Origin: Vicingus serpentipes
GTDB taxonomy: Bacteria; Bacteroidota; Bacteroidia; Flavobacteriales_E; Vicingaceae
Reading direction: 5' to 3'
Assembly (NCBI GenBank): GCA_024103385.1
Contig: JAGFIT010000087.1
Location: 1-64,000 of the forward strand
DNA length: 64,000 nucleotides
Shown: positions 33,062 through 42,868 of the stretch, one piece after another
Numbering within the stretch: position 1 is the stretch's first letter
Layout: each line of letters starts with the position of its first letter
The notes under the pieces: model-generated
The model's input: only the letters and a program-made list of their open reading frames with translations
Told to the model about the DNA's origin: nothing
The model's database searches: none
Made by a program: the position numbers and the translations under genes

Positions 33062-34063
33062 ATGGCAGAACGATTAAGAGACAGCAGAAAATCAGAAGCA
33101 ACTAGATCTTCAGTAAGAGAAACACATTTAAAAGTTACCGATTTTGTTTACCCCCTATTTATTGAAGAAGGTAACAATATCAAAAAAGAGATTGTTTCCA
33201 TGCCAGGCATCTTTCGTTATTCGTTGGATCGAATTAATAAAGAAATAGATGAAGTTGTTGCTTTAGGAATTAAATCGGTTATTCTCTTTGGGATCCCTTT
33301 ACACAAAGATGCTGAAGGAAGTGAAAGTTGGAATGAGGAAGGAATTATCCAAAAAGGCATTAAACATATCAAAAAACATTATCCTACCTTACAAGTAATT
33401 GCAGATGTTTGCTTTTGCGAATATACCGATCATGGTCATTGCGGAGTTTTATGTAATCACGATGTAGACAACGATTTGACATTAGTTAATTTAAGAAAAC
33501 AAGTGTTAGCTCAAGCTAAAGCTGGAGTAGATATGGTCGCTCCTTCTGGCATGATGGATTTTGCCGTTAGAGAAATTAGAGATGAGCTGGATAAAAATGG
33601 ATTTAAGCATATTCCAATTATGGGATACTCTGTAAAATATTGTTCTTCTTATTATGGCCCTTTTAGAGATGCGGCAGATTCTGCTCCAAGCTTTGGTGAT
33701 AGAAGAACTTACCAAATGGATCCTGCTAATAGAAATGAAGCCATCAAAGAAGCACAAGCTGATGTAGATGAAGGAGCAGAAATATTAATGGTCAAACCAG
33801 CTTTATCCTACTTAGATATTATCAGAGATTTAAAAAACAATTTTGATTTACCTATTGCAGCATACAATGTAAGCGGAGAATATGCTATGATAAAAGCAGC
33901 TGGGCAAAACGACTGGATTGATGAGCAAAAAGTAATGATGGAAACTTTACTTTCTATTAAAAGAGCTGGAGCAGATATTATAATTACTTATTTTGCTAAA
34001 GAAGCAGCTAAAATATTAGCCCCTCCTAACCTCCCCAAAGGGGAGGAAAAAGTCCCCTCTTGA
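33062..34063 (+). CDS. hemB: delta-aminolevulinic acid dehydratase (porphobilinogen synthase)
   Basis: 333 residues. It condenses two 5-aminolevulinate to porphobilinogen. Markers are the zinc-type cysteine segment [14 protein letters not shown], the two active-site Lys ([19 protein letters not shown] and [10 protein letters not shown]) and the C-terminal [15 protein letters not shown], where the family normally ends. The last 14 or so residues ([14 protein letters not shown]) and the stop are supplied by the family-A dispersed repeat at 34020-34118. hemL and hemE follow. Confidence 0.96.
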   Translation: MAERLRDSRKSEATRSSVRETHLKVTDFVYPLFIEEGNNIKKEIVSMPGIFRYSLDRINKEIDEVVALGIKSVILFGIPLHKDAEGSESWNEEGIIQKGIKHIKKHYPTLQVIADVCFCEYTDHGHCGVLCNHDVDNDLTLVNLRKQVLAQAKAGVDMVAPSGMMDFAVREIRDELDKNGFKHIPIMGYSVKYCSSYYGPFRDAADSAPSFGDRRTYQMDPANRNEAIKEAQADVDEGAEILMVKPALSYLDIIRDLKNNFDLPIAAYNVSGEYAMIKAAGQNDWIDEQKVMMETLLSIKRAGADIIITYFAKEAAKILAPPNLPKGEEKVPS

Positions 34064-34118
34064 GAGGGGAAGATTTTGTCTAAATCTTTGATTTAGCAAA
34101 CAAAATCAGGGGTGTGTA
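34020..34118. repeat. family-A palindromic repeat forming the hemB 3' end
   Basis: Modules in order: CCCCTCCTAAC, the hairpin CTCCCCAAAGGGGAG, AAAAAG, the hairpin TCCCCTCTTGAGAGGGGA, then an AT-rich hairpin (GATTTTGT...AAACAAAATC, 34072-34107) and GGGGTGTGT. It shares the module order with 3850-3914 and 36728-36808. The TGA in CTTGAGA is the hemB stop. Confidence 0.8.
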
Positions 34119-34311
34119 AAAATGAGCGAGGGCGAATGAACGAATGGAGCGAAATATGGAATAACTAGCTAAGTTGGTAAGCCAAGAGCGAAAAAGTTAT
34201 GTAATATTTGGCATTCGTTCTTGATTTTTGGTTCTTTTTATCAAGAAAAAGAACATAAATATAACAACAAACAGATTCCGAAACAAGTTCGGAATGACGA
34301 TAAGAATAAAG
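34119..34311. repeat. composite repeat region between hemB and hemL
   Basis: This non-coding stretch holds the inverted pair GTTCTTTTT/GAAAAAGAAC around ATCAA (34231-34254) and a further hairpin ATTCCGAA-ACAAG-TTCGGAAT followed by GACG (34275-34295), a form I recall as dispersed in Bacteroidota genomes. Before these is a mixed-composition segment (34125-34200) with several GCGA/CGAATG-type short repeats. No gene is supported, although the hemL frame is open back to 34228 by chance. Confidence 0.65.
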
Positions 34312-35595
34312 ATGAAGAACATAAGATCAAAAGAATTATTTGAAAAAGGACAAAAACATTTAGTTGGAGCTGTAAACTCTCCGGTGAGAGCATTTAACTC
34401 TGTAGGCGGAAATCCATTGTTTATGGAGAAAGCTCACGGAAGCAAAATATATGATGTGGATGGAAACGAATATATCGATTTAGTGCTTTCCTACGGACCA
34501 ATGATTATTGGACATGGTAACAACAAAGTAATTGAAGCGGTTCAAAAACAAGTATCTAAAGGTTTTACATTTGGAGCAAGTACTGAAAATGAAATTAGAT
34601 TAGCTGAAATGATTTGCAATGCTTTTCCAGGAATGGATAAAGTAAGATTTGTAAACTCGGGAACGGAAGCCATATTAAGTGCAATACGTTTGGCAAGAGC
34701 TTACACTGGTAAAAATCACATTGTAAAATTTGCTGGTTGTTATCACGGACATTCCGATGCTTTATTGGTTGCAGCGGGTTCTGGTCTAGCAACTTTAAGT
34801 ATTCCGGGAAGTGCTGGAGTACCAGCTGATGCGGTAAAAAACACGTTGATTGCTGAATACAACAATATTGATTCAGTAAAAAAACACATTGCTGAGTGTG
34901 ATGATATTGCTGCAGTATTTATTGAACCTATTGCAGGAAATATGGGCGTTGTAATACCTTCCAATGAATTTATTTCTGAGCTAAGAGAAATAACTAAACA
35001 AGCAGGAATATTGTTAGTGGTTGATGAAGTAATGACTGGATTTCGATCTAAATTTGGTGGAGCACAAGATTTATTAGGAATTAAAGCTGATATTACCTGT
35101 CTAGGTAAAGTGGTTGGTGGTGGCTTTCCTGTTGGAGCTTATGGAGCAAGAAACGAAATTATGGAAATGGTAGCGCCTTTAGGTGCAATGTATCAAGCTG
35201 GTACTTTATCAGGTAATCCTGTTGCAATGGCTGCAGGAATTTCTACTTTAGAAGAACTAGAAACTCAAAAACCTTACGACAAGTTTAATAAACAAGCTGA
35301 AACTATTGAAAAAGCATTATTAGCTGCTGCTGCTGAAAATGGAATTGATTTAGCTGTAAATCGATTTGGTTCTATGATTAATCCATTCTTTACTGCTAAA
35401 ACGGTGACTAATTTCACCGAAGCTCAAGAGTGTGATACTGAGCGTTTCACTAAGTTCTTCTGGGGATTAATAGAAAATGGAGTTTACATTCCACCAAGTC
35501 AGTTTGAAGCATGGTTTTTATGTTCTGTATTAACAGATCGTGATATAAATAAAATTATTGATGCAATAAATGTAGCCATGAAAATGGCTAAATAG
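34312..35595 (+). CDS. hemL: glutamate-1-semialdehyde 2,1-aminomutase
   Basis: 427 residues from the ATG at 34312 (MKNIRSKELFEKGQKH). The frame is open for 28 more codons upstream, but those read through a dispersed repeat and are not like the family. This PLP enzyme makes 5-aminolevulinate from the HemA product. Motifs are GAVNSPVRAF, the PLP Lys in TCLGKVVGGGFPVGA and MYQAGTLSGNPVAM. It is between hemB and hemE. Confidence 0.96.
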   Translation: MKNIRSKELFEKGQKHLVGAVNSPVRAFNSVGGNPLFMEKAHGSKIYDVDGNEYIDLVLSYGPMIIGHGNNKVIEAVQKQVSKGFTFGASTENEIRLAEMICNAFPGMDKVRFVNSGTEAILSAIRLARAYTGKNHIVKFAGCYHGHSDALLVAAGSGLATLSIPGSAGVPADAVKNTLIAEYNNIDSVKKHIAECDDIAAVFIEPIAGNMGVVIPSNEFISELREITKQAGILLVVDEVMTGFRSKFGGAQDLLGIKADITCLGKVVGGGFPVGAYGARNEIMEMVAPLGAMYQAGTLSGNPVAMAAGISTLEELETQKPYDKFNKQAETIEKALLAAAAENGIDLAVNRFGSMINPFFTAKTVTNFTEAQECDTERFTKFFWGLIENGVYIPPSQFEAWFLCSVLTDRDINKIIDAINVAMKMAK

Positions 35596-35689
35596 ATTAA
35601 AGAGCAAAGACATAAAGAATAGACTAATAAAAAAATCTTTTTTCTATTTTCTTAAAGCGAAGCGGTCTTTACTCTAAAACAAAATAGAT

Positions 35690-36727
35690 ATGGCAGAATT
35701 TAACGACAATTTTTTAAAAGCGTGTAGAAGAGAAAAAACTCCTTACACTCCACTTTGGTTAGCCCGACAAGCAGGACGTTACCAAAAAGAGTATATGAAG
35801 ATAAAGGAGAAGTACAGCATAATTGATATCAGTACTATTCCTGAAGTGAGCGCTGAAGTTACCTTGCTGCCTATCAATCAATTTGAATTAGATTCAGCCA
35901 TTATATTCTCTGACATCTTAATTCCATTAGGACCAATGGGAATTAGCTTTGAATACAAAAAAGGTTACGGACCATTAATACACAACCCTATTAGAACAGT
36001 GGCTGATGTTGAAAAACTAAAAGTAGTGGATCCAGCTACCGAAATGTGGTACACAGGTAAAGCTTTGGAAATACTAAAAGGAGAACTGAATGTACCTTGT
36101 ATCGGTTTTGTTGGTGCTCCATTTACTTTGGCAAGTTACATGATTGAAGGTGGTCCATCGAAGAACTATGAAACCATGAAAGCTTTTATGTACAATGAAC
36201 CAAAAGCTTGGCATTTATTGATGGATAAATTGGGAACAGTAATGGCTAACTACCTCAACTTTCAGATTGAATGTGGGGCGATGGCGGTGCAAATTTTTGA
36301 TAGCTGGGTAGGTGCCCTAGACATTGACGATTACAACGAATATGTGTATCCTCATGTAGAAAAAATGATACAAATTGTAAAAGGTAAATACCCGAATGTT
36401 CCTTTAATTTCTATGGGAGTAAACTCTGCACATTTAATACCAAGCTTACGTAAAGCCAATCCAGATGTAATTGCTATTGATTGGAAAACAGACTTAGCCA
36501 AAACGTGGGCAGACTTAAATTACGAAGTAGCCGTACAAGGTAATTTAGACCCAACCGCTTTGTTTGCCGATTGGGACATTATTGAACGTAAAACCAAAAA
36601 GATTTTAGATTCTGTAAAAGGAAAACCGGGACACATCTTTAATTTAGGACACGGTATTTTACCTGGAACACCTGTTGAAAATGTAAAGCGTTTGTGTGAG
36701 TTTGTTCATGAGTATACGAGGAAATGA
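35690..36727 (+). CDS. hemE: uroporphyrinogen decarboxylase
   Basis: 345 residues. It removes four acetate carboxyls from uroporphyrinogen III to give coproporphyrinogen III. Family markers are the start TPLWLARQAGRYQKEY (substrate-binding Arg), SDILIPLGPMG, IGFVGAPFTLASYMIEG and FNLGHGILPGTPVENVK. It ends in YTRK just before a family-A repeat that fills the gap to the convergent helicase gene. The region 35596-35689 before it shows no distinct signal. Confidence 0.97.
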   Translation: MAEFNDNFLKACRREKTPYTPLWLARQAGRYQKEYMKIKEKYSIIDISTIPEVSAEVTLLPINQFELDSAIIFSDILIPLGPMGISFEYKKGYGPLIHNPIRTVADVEKLKVVDPATEMWYTGKALEILKGELNVPCIGFVGAPFTLASYMIEGGPSKNYETMKAFMYNEPKAWHLLMDKLGTVMANYLNFQIECGAMAVQIFDSWVGALDIDDYNEYVYPHVEKMIQIVKGKYPNVPLISMGVNSAHLIPSLRKANPDVIAIDWKTDLAKTWADLNYEVAVQGNLDPTALFADWDIIERKTKKILDSVKGKPGHIFNLGHGILPGTPVENVKRLCEFVHEYTRK

Positions 36728-36808
36728 GAGCCCCCTCTTAATCTCCCCAAAGGAGAGAAATTTCCTCCTTGAGGAGGGTGTCTCTGTAAGAGACGGGAGG
36801 TGTATTTT
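36728..36808. repeat. family-A palindromic repeat between hemE and the helicase gene
   Basis: CCCCCTCTTAATCTCCCC, AAAGGAGAG, the hairpin TTTCCTCCTTGAGGAGG, GTCTCTGTAAGAGAC and GGGAGGTGT follow in the same order as the other family-A copies. It begins right after the hemE TGA. Its hairpins may also serve as terminators for the two converging genes. Confidence 0.75.
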
Positions 36809-36831
36809 TATTTATTCCATAACAAGACTCT

Positions 36832-38070
36832 CTACCCCCTATTCCCTCTGTAATTATTTGAATTTCGATTACCTCCTCCCTGTTTTGACTTATTAGGGTT
36901 TCTAGGTCCACGTTCTTGTTTAGGTGGCGAGGGTATATTTTCCAACTCAAAACCGGATACAGTTTCACAATCGAGTTTGTTTCCCAATAATTTTTCAATG
37001 TCTCTAAGGTAATCGTACTCTTCAAAATCTATTAACGAAATGGCTATCCCACTAGCTCCAGCTCTACCTGTTCGTCCAATTCGGTGCACATAATCTTCTG
37101 GTACATTGGGTAATTCGTAATTAATTACATGAGGTAACAATGGTATATCCAACCCTCTGGCCGCAATATCGGTAGCTACCAACACACGCACTTTACCACT
37201 CTTAAAATCAGCCAACGCTTTAACTCTTGCTCCTTGAGTTTTATTACCGTGTATGACAGCGGAAGTAATGTTCTTTTTAGCTAATTTTTTTGCCAAATTA
37301 TTAGCCCCATGTTTGGTGCGTGTAAAAATTAATACCTGACTCCAGTTGCCTTCCGATATTAATTTAATTACCAACTCTGCTTTTCTTCCTCTATCTACTT
37401 TATACCCTTTTTGGTTTACTTTTTCAGCAGTTGTATTTTCTGGTGTAGCTTCAACTAATACCGGTTGATGTAAAATGCTATTGGCTAATTTTTTAATGTC
37501 TTTCGAAAAAGTGGCCGAGAAGAACAAGTTCTGTCTTCTTTTAGGCAACAGATCCATAATGCGTTGAATGTCTCTCAAAAACCCCATATCCAACATTCTA
37601 TCCGCCTCATCCAACACTAAAATCTCAACACTGGCTAACGACAATTCTCCTTGATTGTGTAAATCTAGTAGCCTACCCGGTGTGGCGACCAATAAATCCA
37701 ATCCATTTTTAATGGCTTTTATTTGTGGGTTTTGATTTACTCCTCCAAAAATTACTGCCGAACGAAAATCGATAAACTCACTATACTCTTTTACATTATC
37801 ATAGATTTGAGCTGCTAACTCTCTTGTAGGGGTTAATACCAAGGCTCTAATTTGTCTTTTTTGAGATTGCTGAGATTGCGATAATAATTGTAAAATAGGC
37901 AAGGTAAATCCAGCTGTTTTTCCAGTCCCAGTTTGTGCAGATGCTAATACATCTTTACCTTGTAATACAACTGGTATTGCCTTTTCTTGTATTGGTGAAG
38001 GCTCAGTATAACCTTTTTTTGCAACAGCTTTTAATAGTGGTGCTGCTAATCCTAATGAATCGAATGACAT
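36832..38070 (-). CDS. DEAD-box RNA helicase, RhlE type
   Basis: 412 residues. Motifs are [63 protein letters not shown], and in the second domain [24 protein letters not shown] and [10 protein letters not shown]. The C-terminal tail is rich in Asn, Arg and Gly ([23 protein letters not shown]), typical of RhlE-type RNA binding. It is a paralogue of the helicase at 4877, with a different tail. Confidence 0.94.
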   Translation of the reverse strand: MSFDSLGLAAPLLKAVAKKGYTEPSPIQEKAIPVVLQGKDVLASAQTGTGKTAGFTLPILQLLSQSQQSQKRQIRALVLTPTRELAAQIYDNVKEYSEFIDFRSAVIFGGVNQNPQIKAIKNGLDLLVATPGRLLDLHNQGELSLASVEILVLDEADRMLDMGFLRDIQRIMDLLPKRRQNLFFSATFSKDIKKLANSILHQPVLVEATPENTTAEKVNQKGYKVDRGRKAELVIKLISEGNWSQVLIFTRTKHGANNLAKKLAKKNITSAVIHGNKTQGARVKALADFKSGKVRVLVATDIAARGLDIPLLPHVINYELPNVPEDYVHRIGRTGRAGASGIAISLIDFEEYDYLRDIEKLLGNKLDCETVSGFELENIPSPPKQERGPRNPNKSKQGGGNRNSNNYRGNRG

Positions 38071-38119
38071 AAAATCTTTTTGGAAATGAGATTATAGTAA
38101 TGTCATTTCAGTTAAGCTG

Positions 38120-38127
38120 CAAAACTA
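38120..38127 (-). promoter_or_regulatory. -7 promoter element of the RhlE-type gene
   Basis: Plus-strand CAAAACTA is TAGTTTTG on the minus strand, 50 bases before the helicase ATG. This leaves a short 5' leader, as is usual for cold-inducible helicase genes. Confidence 0.4.
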
Positions 38128-38181
38128 TACTGTATTCTTAGTATTTCAATATTATTTTAAAGTAGTTGCAAACAAAATAAT

Positions 38182-39291
38182 ATGATAAGTTTACATTTGA
38201 TTTTTAACAGTACAACTTTGCCACAACAACCGATAATAGAAAAAAAGCACTTCTGCATCCTTCCTTGGATTCATTTGCACGTTTCACAAAACGGTAGAGT
38301 TAGTCCTTGTTGCAACAACAATAAGTACTTGGGGAATGTGAAAGAAAACACCATTGATGAAATTTGGAAAGGAAAAGCTTTTGAGGAATTGAGAGAACAA
38401 TTCGCAAGCAATATTCCTGATAAAAGATGTAACCACTGTTACAATATTGAAGCTTCTGGTAAAGAAAGTATGCGCCAAATTTCTAATCAGAAATATGCAA
38501 AGGAACTTGACAGAGTTGAGACAAATAACCCTGAACCGATTTATTTAGACATCCGCTTTTCTAACATCTGCAACTTTAAATGCAAAACCTGCTGGCATGG
38601 CAATAGCTCTGCTTGGTTTGAAGAAGGTAGTAAACGAAATGCTTCTGATGAACGAATCATCAAAGCTTTCACCAATAATTTTGATGAGCTTCTAAACTAT
38701 TTAGATGATATAAAAGAAATCTATTTTGCTGGCGGTGAACCTTTAATCATGGAAGAGCATTACCAGGTTTTAGAAGAACTTGAAAAGCGAGAATTATTTG
38801 ATGTAGAATTACGTTACAACACCAACTTTTCTAATCTCAACTTTAAAGAAAAAAGCATTTTACACCTTTGGAAGAGATTTAAAAAAGTACATGTAAGTGC
38901 AAGCATTGATGCTGCTTTTAAGTTAGGAGAAGAAATTAGAGCAGGTTTTAATTGGGAAGAGTTCATCAAGAATCGAAAAGAAATGTTAAATATCTGCCCT
39001 GAGGTCTATTTTGAAATTACACCAACTGTTAGCTCCCTCAACATATTTAATTTACCTGAATTGCATCAAGAGTTAGTGAAACAACAGTTAATGGATATAA
39101 ACAATATTTACCTTAACTTTCTAGAACGACCTCAAGAATTCAATGTCCAACAACTATCAATAATACAAAAAAAAGAGGCTCAAGAAATTCTTAACCAACA
39201 CATTAAATGGTTAGTTACCAATAATGCAACTCAAAAGGTAATTACTGATTTTGATAACTTAATCAGCTATATGAAAATCTATTTGATTTAG
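38182..39291 (+). CDS. radical SAM protein with N-terminal SPASM/twitch-type cysteines
   Basis: 369 residues. The SAM-radical cluster motif is CNFKCKTC (about residue 132), followed by FAGGEPLIMEEH, the GGE motif of the family. Before it, FCILPWIHLHVSQNGRVSPCC and CNHCYN form an additional iron-sulfur ligand set, the SPASM/twitch type that is usually C-terminal. This inverted order is known in a group of uncharacterised Bacteroidota proteins. No target peptide or tailoring partner is adjacent, so the substrate is unknown. A T9SS surface gene and a small lipoprotein lie downstream on the opposite strand. Confidence 0.85.
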   Translation: MISLHLIFNSTTLPQQPIIEKKHFCILPWIHLHVSQNGRVSPCCNNNKYLGNVKENTIDEIWKGKAFEELREQFASNIPDKRCNHCYNIEASGKESMRQISNQKYAKELDRVETNNPEPIYLDIRFSNICNFKCKTCWHGNSSAWFEEGSKRNASDERIIKAFTNNFDELLNYLDDIKEIYFAGGEPLIMEEHYQVLEELEKRELFDVELRYNTNFSNLNFKEKSILHLWKRFKKVHVSASIDAAFKLGEEIRAGFNWEEFIKNRKEMLNICPEVYFEITPTVSSLNIFNLPELHQELVKQQLMDINNIYLNFLERPQEFNVQQLSIIQKKEAQEILNQHIKWLVTNNATQKVITDFDNLISYMKIYLI

Positions 39292-39303
39292 TTAGAAAAG
39301 CAC

Positions 39304-39705
39304 TTATTTAACGATGATAAAATCAGGAAGCGTAACGGTTTCTTCTTTTTCCGTAATTTCAGCATCAACCGAAAGCGCAGTAACTCCAGAAGGAACAGTT
39401 CCTGTAGAATCTTTAGAATAAACAAAAATAGTATACTTCCCTTTTCTTAAATTTTTAAACTCAAACAAACCAGCAGGATTGGTTTCCACTTTATCATCAT
39501 AAAATTCATTGTCACCATAAATAATATACACATCTTCTTCAGGAGCATAATATGAGTTTAGCAATTGAGTGAAAGAAGCATTGTAATCATTAGCATAAAC
39601 AGAACCCCTGATAGAAGCTCTCCCTCCCTTTCCTTCTTCTTTCTTACATGAAGAAAATCCCAACATTACAATTATTGATAGGAATATTAATGCGTACTTT
39701 TTCAT
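39304..39705 (-). CDS. small lipoprotein with a carboxypeptidase-regulatory-like domain
   Basis: 133 residues from the ATG at 39705 (MKKYALIFLSIIVML), with lipobox FSSCKK. The mature part has a beta-sandwich pattern (RASIRGSVYANDYN, GLFEFKNLRKGKYTIFVYSKD) typical of CarboxypepD_reg/SdrD-B-like domains. The start lies 10 bases after the stop of the large CotH protein gene, so they form one operon. Confidence 0.85.
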   Translation of the reverse strand: MKKYALIFLSIIVMLGFSSCKKEEGKGGRASIRGSVYANDYNASFTQLLNSYYAPEEDVYIIYGDNEFYDDKVETNPAGLFEFKNLRKGKYTIFVYSKDSTGTVPSGVTALSVDAEITEKEETVTLPDFIIVK

Positions 39706-39715
39706 AGTAGTGTTT

Positions 39716-42700
39716 TTAAAATATTGCAAATTTGATGCGTTCATTATATTGATCCGATTTTATCTCAACAACATAAGTTCCTGCTGCCAAGTTATACTGT
39801 TTTTTTGTAAACGTGATGGTAAAAATTCCTTCTTCATGAAATTGAGAATGAGGAACCAATTCAGCTACTTCTTTACCATCAGTAGAAAATATTTTTATTG
39901 AAAGTTGTTGTTGTTCAGGTATAGTATAGTTAATATTAATTGTTCCTGAAGATGGGTTTGGGTAAACACTCATTTCATAGCCTAATGGAGTAAAATAGGC
40001 TGTAAATTCATCATTTTCTTCCACATTAGATTCAAATGAAATAGCTCCTTTATCCAAAAGCTCCGTTAATTTCGATTCCCAATGATCAAAGGTATATCCA
40101 GAATTAGCGATAGCAGTGATTGTTACCGGGTTACCATCAAAATAAACACCCGTCCAAGGCAACTCATCAGGGATAATGGTGTTGATTTTAATAACTCCAG
40201 CTCCTTCTGGTTGGACTTTAAGCGTAACATCCACTTGTTTAGTTAATGAAAACTGAGCTTCAATATGATCTCTTACTATAGCAGGACGCTTTTCCATAAA
40301 ATTCAACAAGCTATCTATTTCATTTTTCCAAGTGGGCACATCTGTACTCTTAGCCACCCAAAAGGTCGGGAATAATTCTATTGGACCAGCCCATTTATTA
40401 AAGTGACGAGCCATCTCAGGTTCTATATCATCTGCCATTTTATTAGCAATAGCAGCTACTCTGTCATATTGAAAAGTAGTGTTCACTAAATCTGCATACC
40501 TATTGATAAAATATTTTTCATAACCCGCGTTTTCTATAATGTTCTGAAAAATTAAAACATGAGGATTTATAGGTGCTGGAGCATTTAATAAAGTGCCCAT
40601 AAGATCATGGTAAACATTAGCAATAGAACCAAACAAACCTGTGCCTAAATCTGTATCCCATAAAACGTACCTCCATTTACCAACAGGGTTGTTAATTCTC
40701 CAAAATTTGATGTTGTTACTTGTGGAGTCTGATAGCCAATCTACATTTCCATAATACAATTCAGCAATATAATAATCAGTAAAGTTTCTAATATCCAGAC
40801 TATCTTTCACCTTATTATAATTCGAATCTATACTTAAATCATTAGTCACCATATAATTTGCTAAGCTTAAAAACCCTTTATTAGAACCTACTATTTCGTC
40901 ACCACTAAAACGCAGAAAATCTATTGTTCCTTCATGCACCTCACTATGGTTATTATAAATATAACGATCATCCTGTCTTTCTCTTATCCCATAAACACCC
41001 CAATAATCTCCATTTAAAAACACCACACAAGGTTCATACGCCATGTAATCTAATTTTAGATCACGTACAACTCTTAACATATAAGCGTCTCTAAAATGAG
41101 TAGTGTTATAATCAATTCCTCCATTTCTTAAATTAAAATTCTTAAACCTATTCAAATAAGGTTTCTCAGGGAAAAGGTTGTAATTAATCCATTTTTGATT
41201 GTAATCATCTTTAGCTAAAACCCTAAAACTTTTTTGAGGAAATGATTTAGAATAGTTCCCGTGTATCTTTAACCCCACATCCAAATCGAACCCTAAGTTT
41301 TTATTTCTGTCAAAGTACTCTACATGAGCTTCTCTTTCCCATCCCATCCAAAAATTAGACCCATGAAAAGGGTAATTAACCGAATCTGCATTTGGACCAA
41401 ATACATATATTCCTGTATAATAACTCCATAAATTTTCTGGATTAGTGGTTAGCGAAATTACCGGCAACTTAATGTCTTCATCAATAAAATACGTGGCTGT
41501 TGTCGTTCTACTTGCAATCAAATTCGGATCGCTCGGAAAAACCCTTGCCTTTAATACTTTATTAGAAACTATAGGAATAAATGCTCCTACCCCATAAATA
41601 GGTGAAGATGCTGTTGGAATGCTTCCATCAACTGTATAACGAATAATACCTGAATTAGATGCTGTAATCTTGGTACTCTGACCTCCATCATAAAAGCCTG
41701 TTTTTAATGTAAATTGTGGAGGTTCTGCATAATTTTTAAAACATTGAGCTATCCCATTAGTTGTATCAGGAGTTGGCGTTTCAAAAATACACCACTCTGC
41801 AGCGCCATCTGTTTTCCGGCCTCTGGAATGATTAGTCTGCACTTCATTCATAATCACTTCATCTAATAAAGCTCCATTATTATCAACCAATTTTATCCTA
41901 AATGGTGAGCTTGATATATTAAAGTTCGTATGTAAGTTACTGCTTTCTACAGGAAAAGGAAAAAATGTAATTGAAGTATCTTTTACTCCTAATAACAAGT
42001 ATGGTCTAGCTGTCATATCTGACATGTCTCCTGCATAGTTGTGAACCTGAACAGCAAAAGTGTTTAAACCATTAACCAGGGCAGATTTTAAAACAGCATC
42101 TTCAATAAAATAGAATTCCAAGCTACCTCCCTGATATTCTTGTGCCTCATGCTCGTCATACGCATAATCGCTATACAATGGAGGCACTCCTTTTACTCCT
42201 ACATTATTACGTTTCAATTCCACTCCATTAAGGTAAGCTACAAAACCATCGTCATAATCAATTGCCATTAAAGCCACTGCTATATTGGATGTATCAGGAA
42301 GAGTAAAGCTTGTTCTCAAAAAACAAGAAATAGCAGGAGCAATAACTGTTGAGTCATCACCATCTCCATAACCAATGCCTCCTTGTCCGGAGTTCCATGA
42401 TGCATCATTAAAAGACGGTAATTTCCAATTTACTGGAGGCTGGGAGTTTCCTTCAAAATATTTCCATATTAATTCTGGTAAAACAGGAACTTCCCAATGA
42501 TCAAAAATATTTTTTCTGTCTTTTTCTGAAGCAAAAACGGTTAAATACTCCCCAGGACCGATAAATATCTCTGGAAATGTCCATTCAACAATATCTCCTT
42601 CTTGCCTGATAAATTTATATCCTTCTAAACTTACTGGAGAAGCACCGCTGTTGTACAATTCAATCCAATCAGGATAATCTCCATCTTCATCAGCATAACC

Positions 42701-42793
42701 TGAATTTTGTGCACTAGAAATCTCATTAATCAGTACTTGCCCATAGGAGTATGTACTGATAAAGAAAAATATAAATAGGAGTAAACTTCTCAC
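39716..42793 (-). CDS. large T9SS-secreted protein with lamin-tail and CotH domains
   Basis: 1025 residues. It has a signal peptide (MRSLLLFIFFFISTYSYG), then a lamin-tail domain (VLINEISSAQNSGYADEDG; DWIELYNSGASPVSL), a chitobiase/FN3-like region with GIIRYTVDGSIP, and a CotH kinase domain (LRNGGIDYNTTHFRDAYMLRV; GVYGIRERQDDRYI, DTDLGTGLF). Next is a repeat with FDHWES, and a C-terminal T9SS type-A sorting domain (YEMSVYPNPSSGTININY, GTYVVEIKSD). It is therefore exported by the Por system and attached to or released from the cell surface. CotH kinases phosphorylate surface proteins in Bacillus spores; the substrate here is unknown. Confidence 0.93.
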   Translation of the reverse strand: MRSLLLFIFFFISTYSYGQVLINEISSAQNSGYADEDGDYPDWIELYNSGASPVSLEGYKFIRQEGDIVEWTFPEIFIGPGEYLTVFASEKDRKNIFDHWEVPVLPELIWKYFEGNSQPPVNWKLPSFNDASWNSGQGGIGYGDGDDSTVIAPAISCFLRTSFTLPDTSNIAVALMAIDYDDGFVAYLNGVELKRNNVGVKGVPPLYSDYAYDEHEAQEYQGGSLEFYFIEDAVLKSALVNGLNTFAVQVHNYAGDMSDMTARPYLLLGVKDTSITFFPFPVESSNLHTNFNISSSPFRIKLVDNNGALLDEVIMNEVQTNHSRGRKTDGAAEWCIFETPTPDTTNGIAQCFKNYAEPPQFTLKTGFYDGGQSTKITASNSGIIRYTVDGSIPTASSPIYGVGAFIPIVSNKVLKARVFPSDPNLIASRTTTATYFIDEDIKLPVISLTTNPENLWSYYTGIYVFGPNADSVNYPFHGSNFWMGWEREAHVEYFDRNKNLGFDLDVGLKIHGNYSKSFPQKSFRVLAKDDYNQKWINYNLFPEKPYLNRFKNFNLRNGGIDYNTTHFRDAYMLRVVRDLKLDYMAYEPCVVFLNGDYWGVYGIRERQDDRYIYNNHSEVHEGTIDFLRFSGDEIVGSNKGFLSLANYMVTNDLSIDSNYNKVKDSLDIRNFTDYYIAELYYGNVDWLSDSTSNNIKFWRINNPVGKWRYVLWDTDLGTGLFGSIANVYHDLMGTLLNAPAPINPHVLIFQNIIENAGYEKYFINRYADLVNTTFQYDRVAAIANKMADDIEPEMARHFNKWAGPIELFPTFWVAKSTDVPTWKNEIDSLLNFMEKRPAIVRDHIEAQFSLTKQVDVTLKVQPEGAGVIKINTIIPDELPWTGVYFDGNPVTITAIANSGYTFDHWESKLTELLDKGAISFESNVEENDEFTAYFTPLGYEMSVYPNPSSGTININYTIPEQQQLSIKIFSTDGKEVAELVPHSQFHEEGIFTITFTKKQYNLAAGTYVVEIKSDQYNERIKFAIF

Positions 42794-42868
42794 TTTTAGG
42801 GTGTTATTAACTACCGTAAAGTAAAATTAGACATTAATTTTTGATTACTAAAACGTTACATTTTTGCT

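Noticed and set aside
34228-34311. 28-codon extension of HemL
   Set aside because: It is encoded by dispersed hairpin repeats, and HemL homologues begin near MKNIRSKELFEKG.
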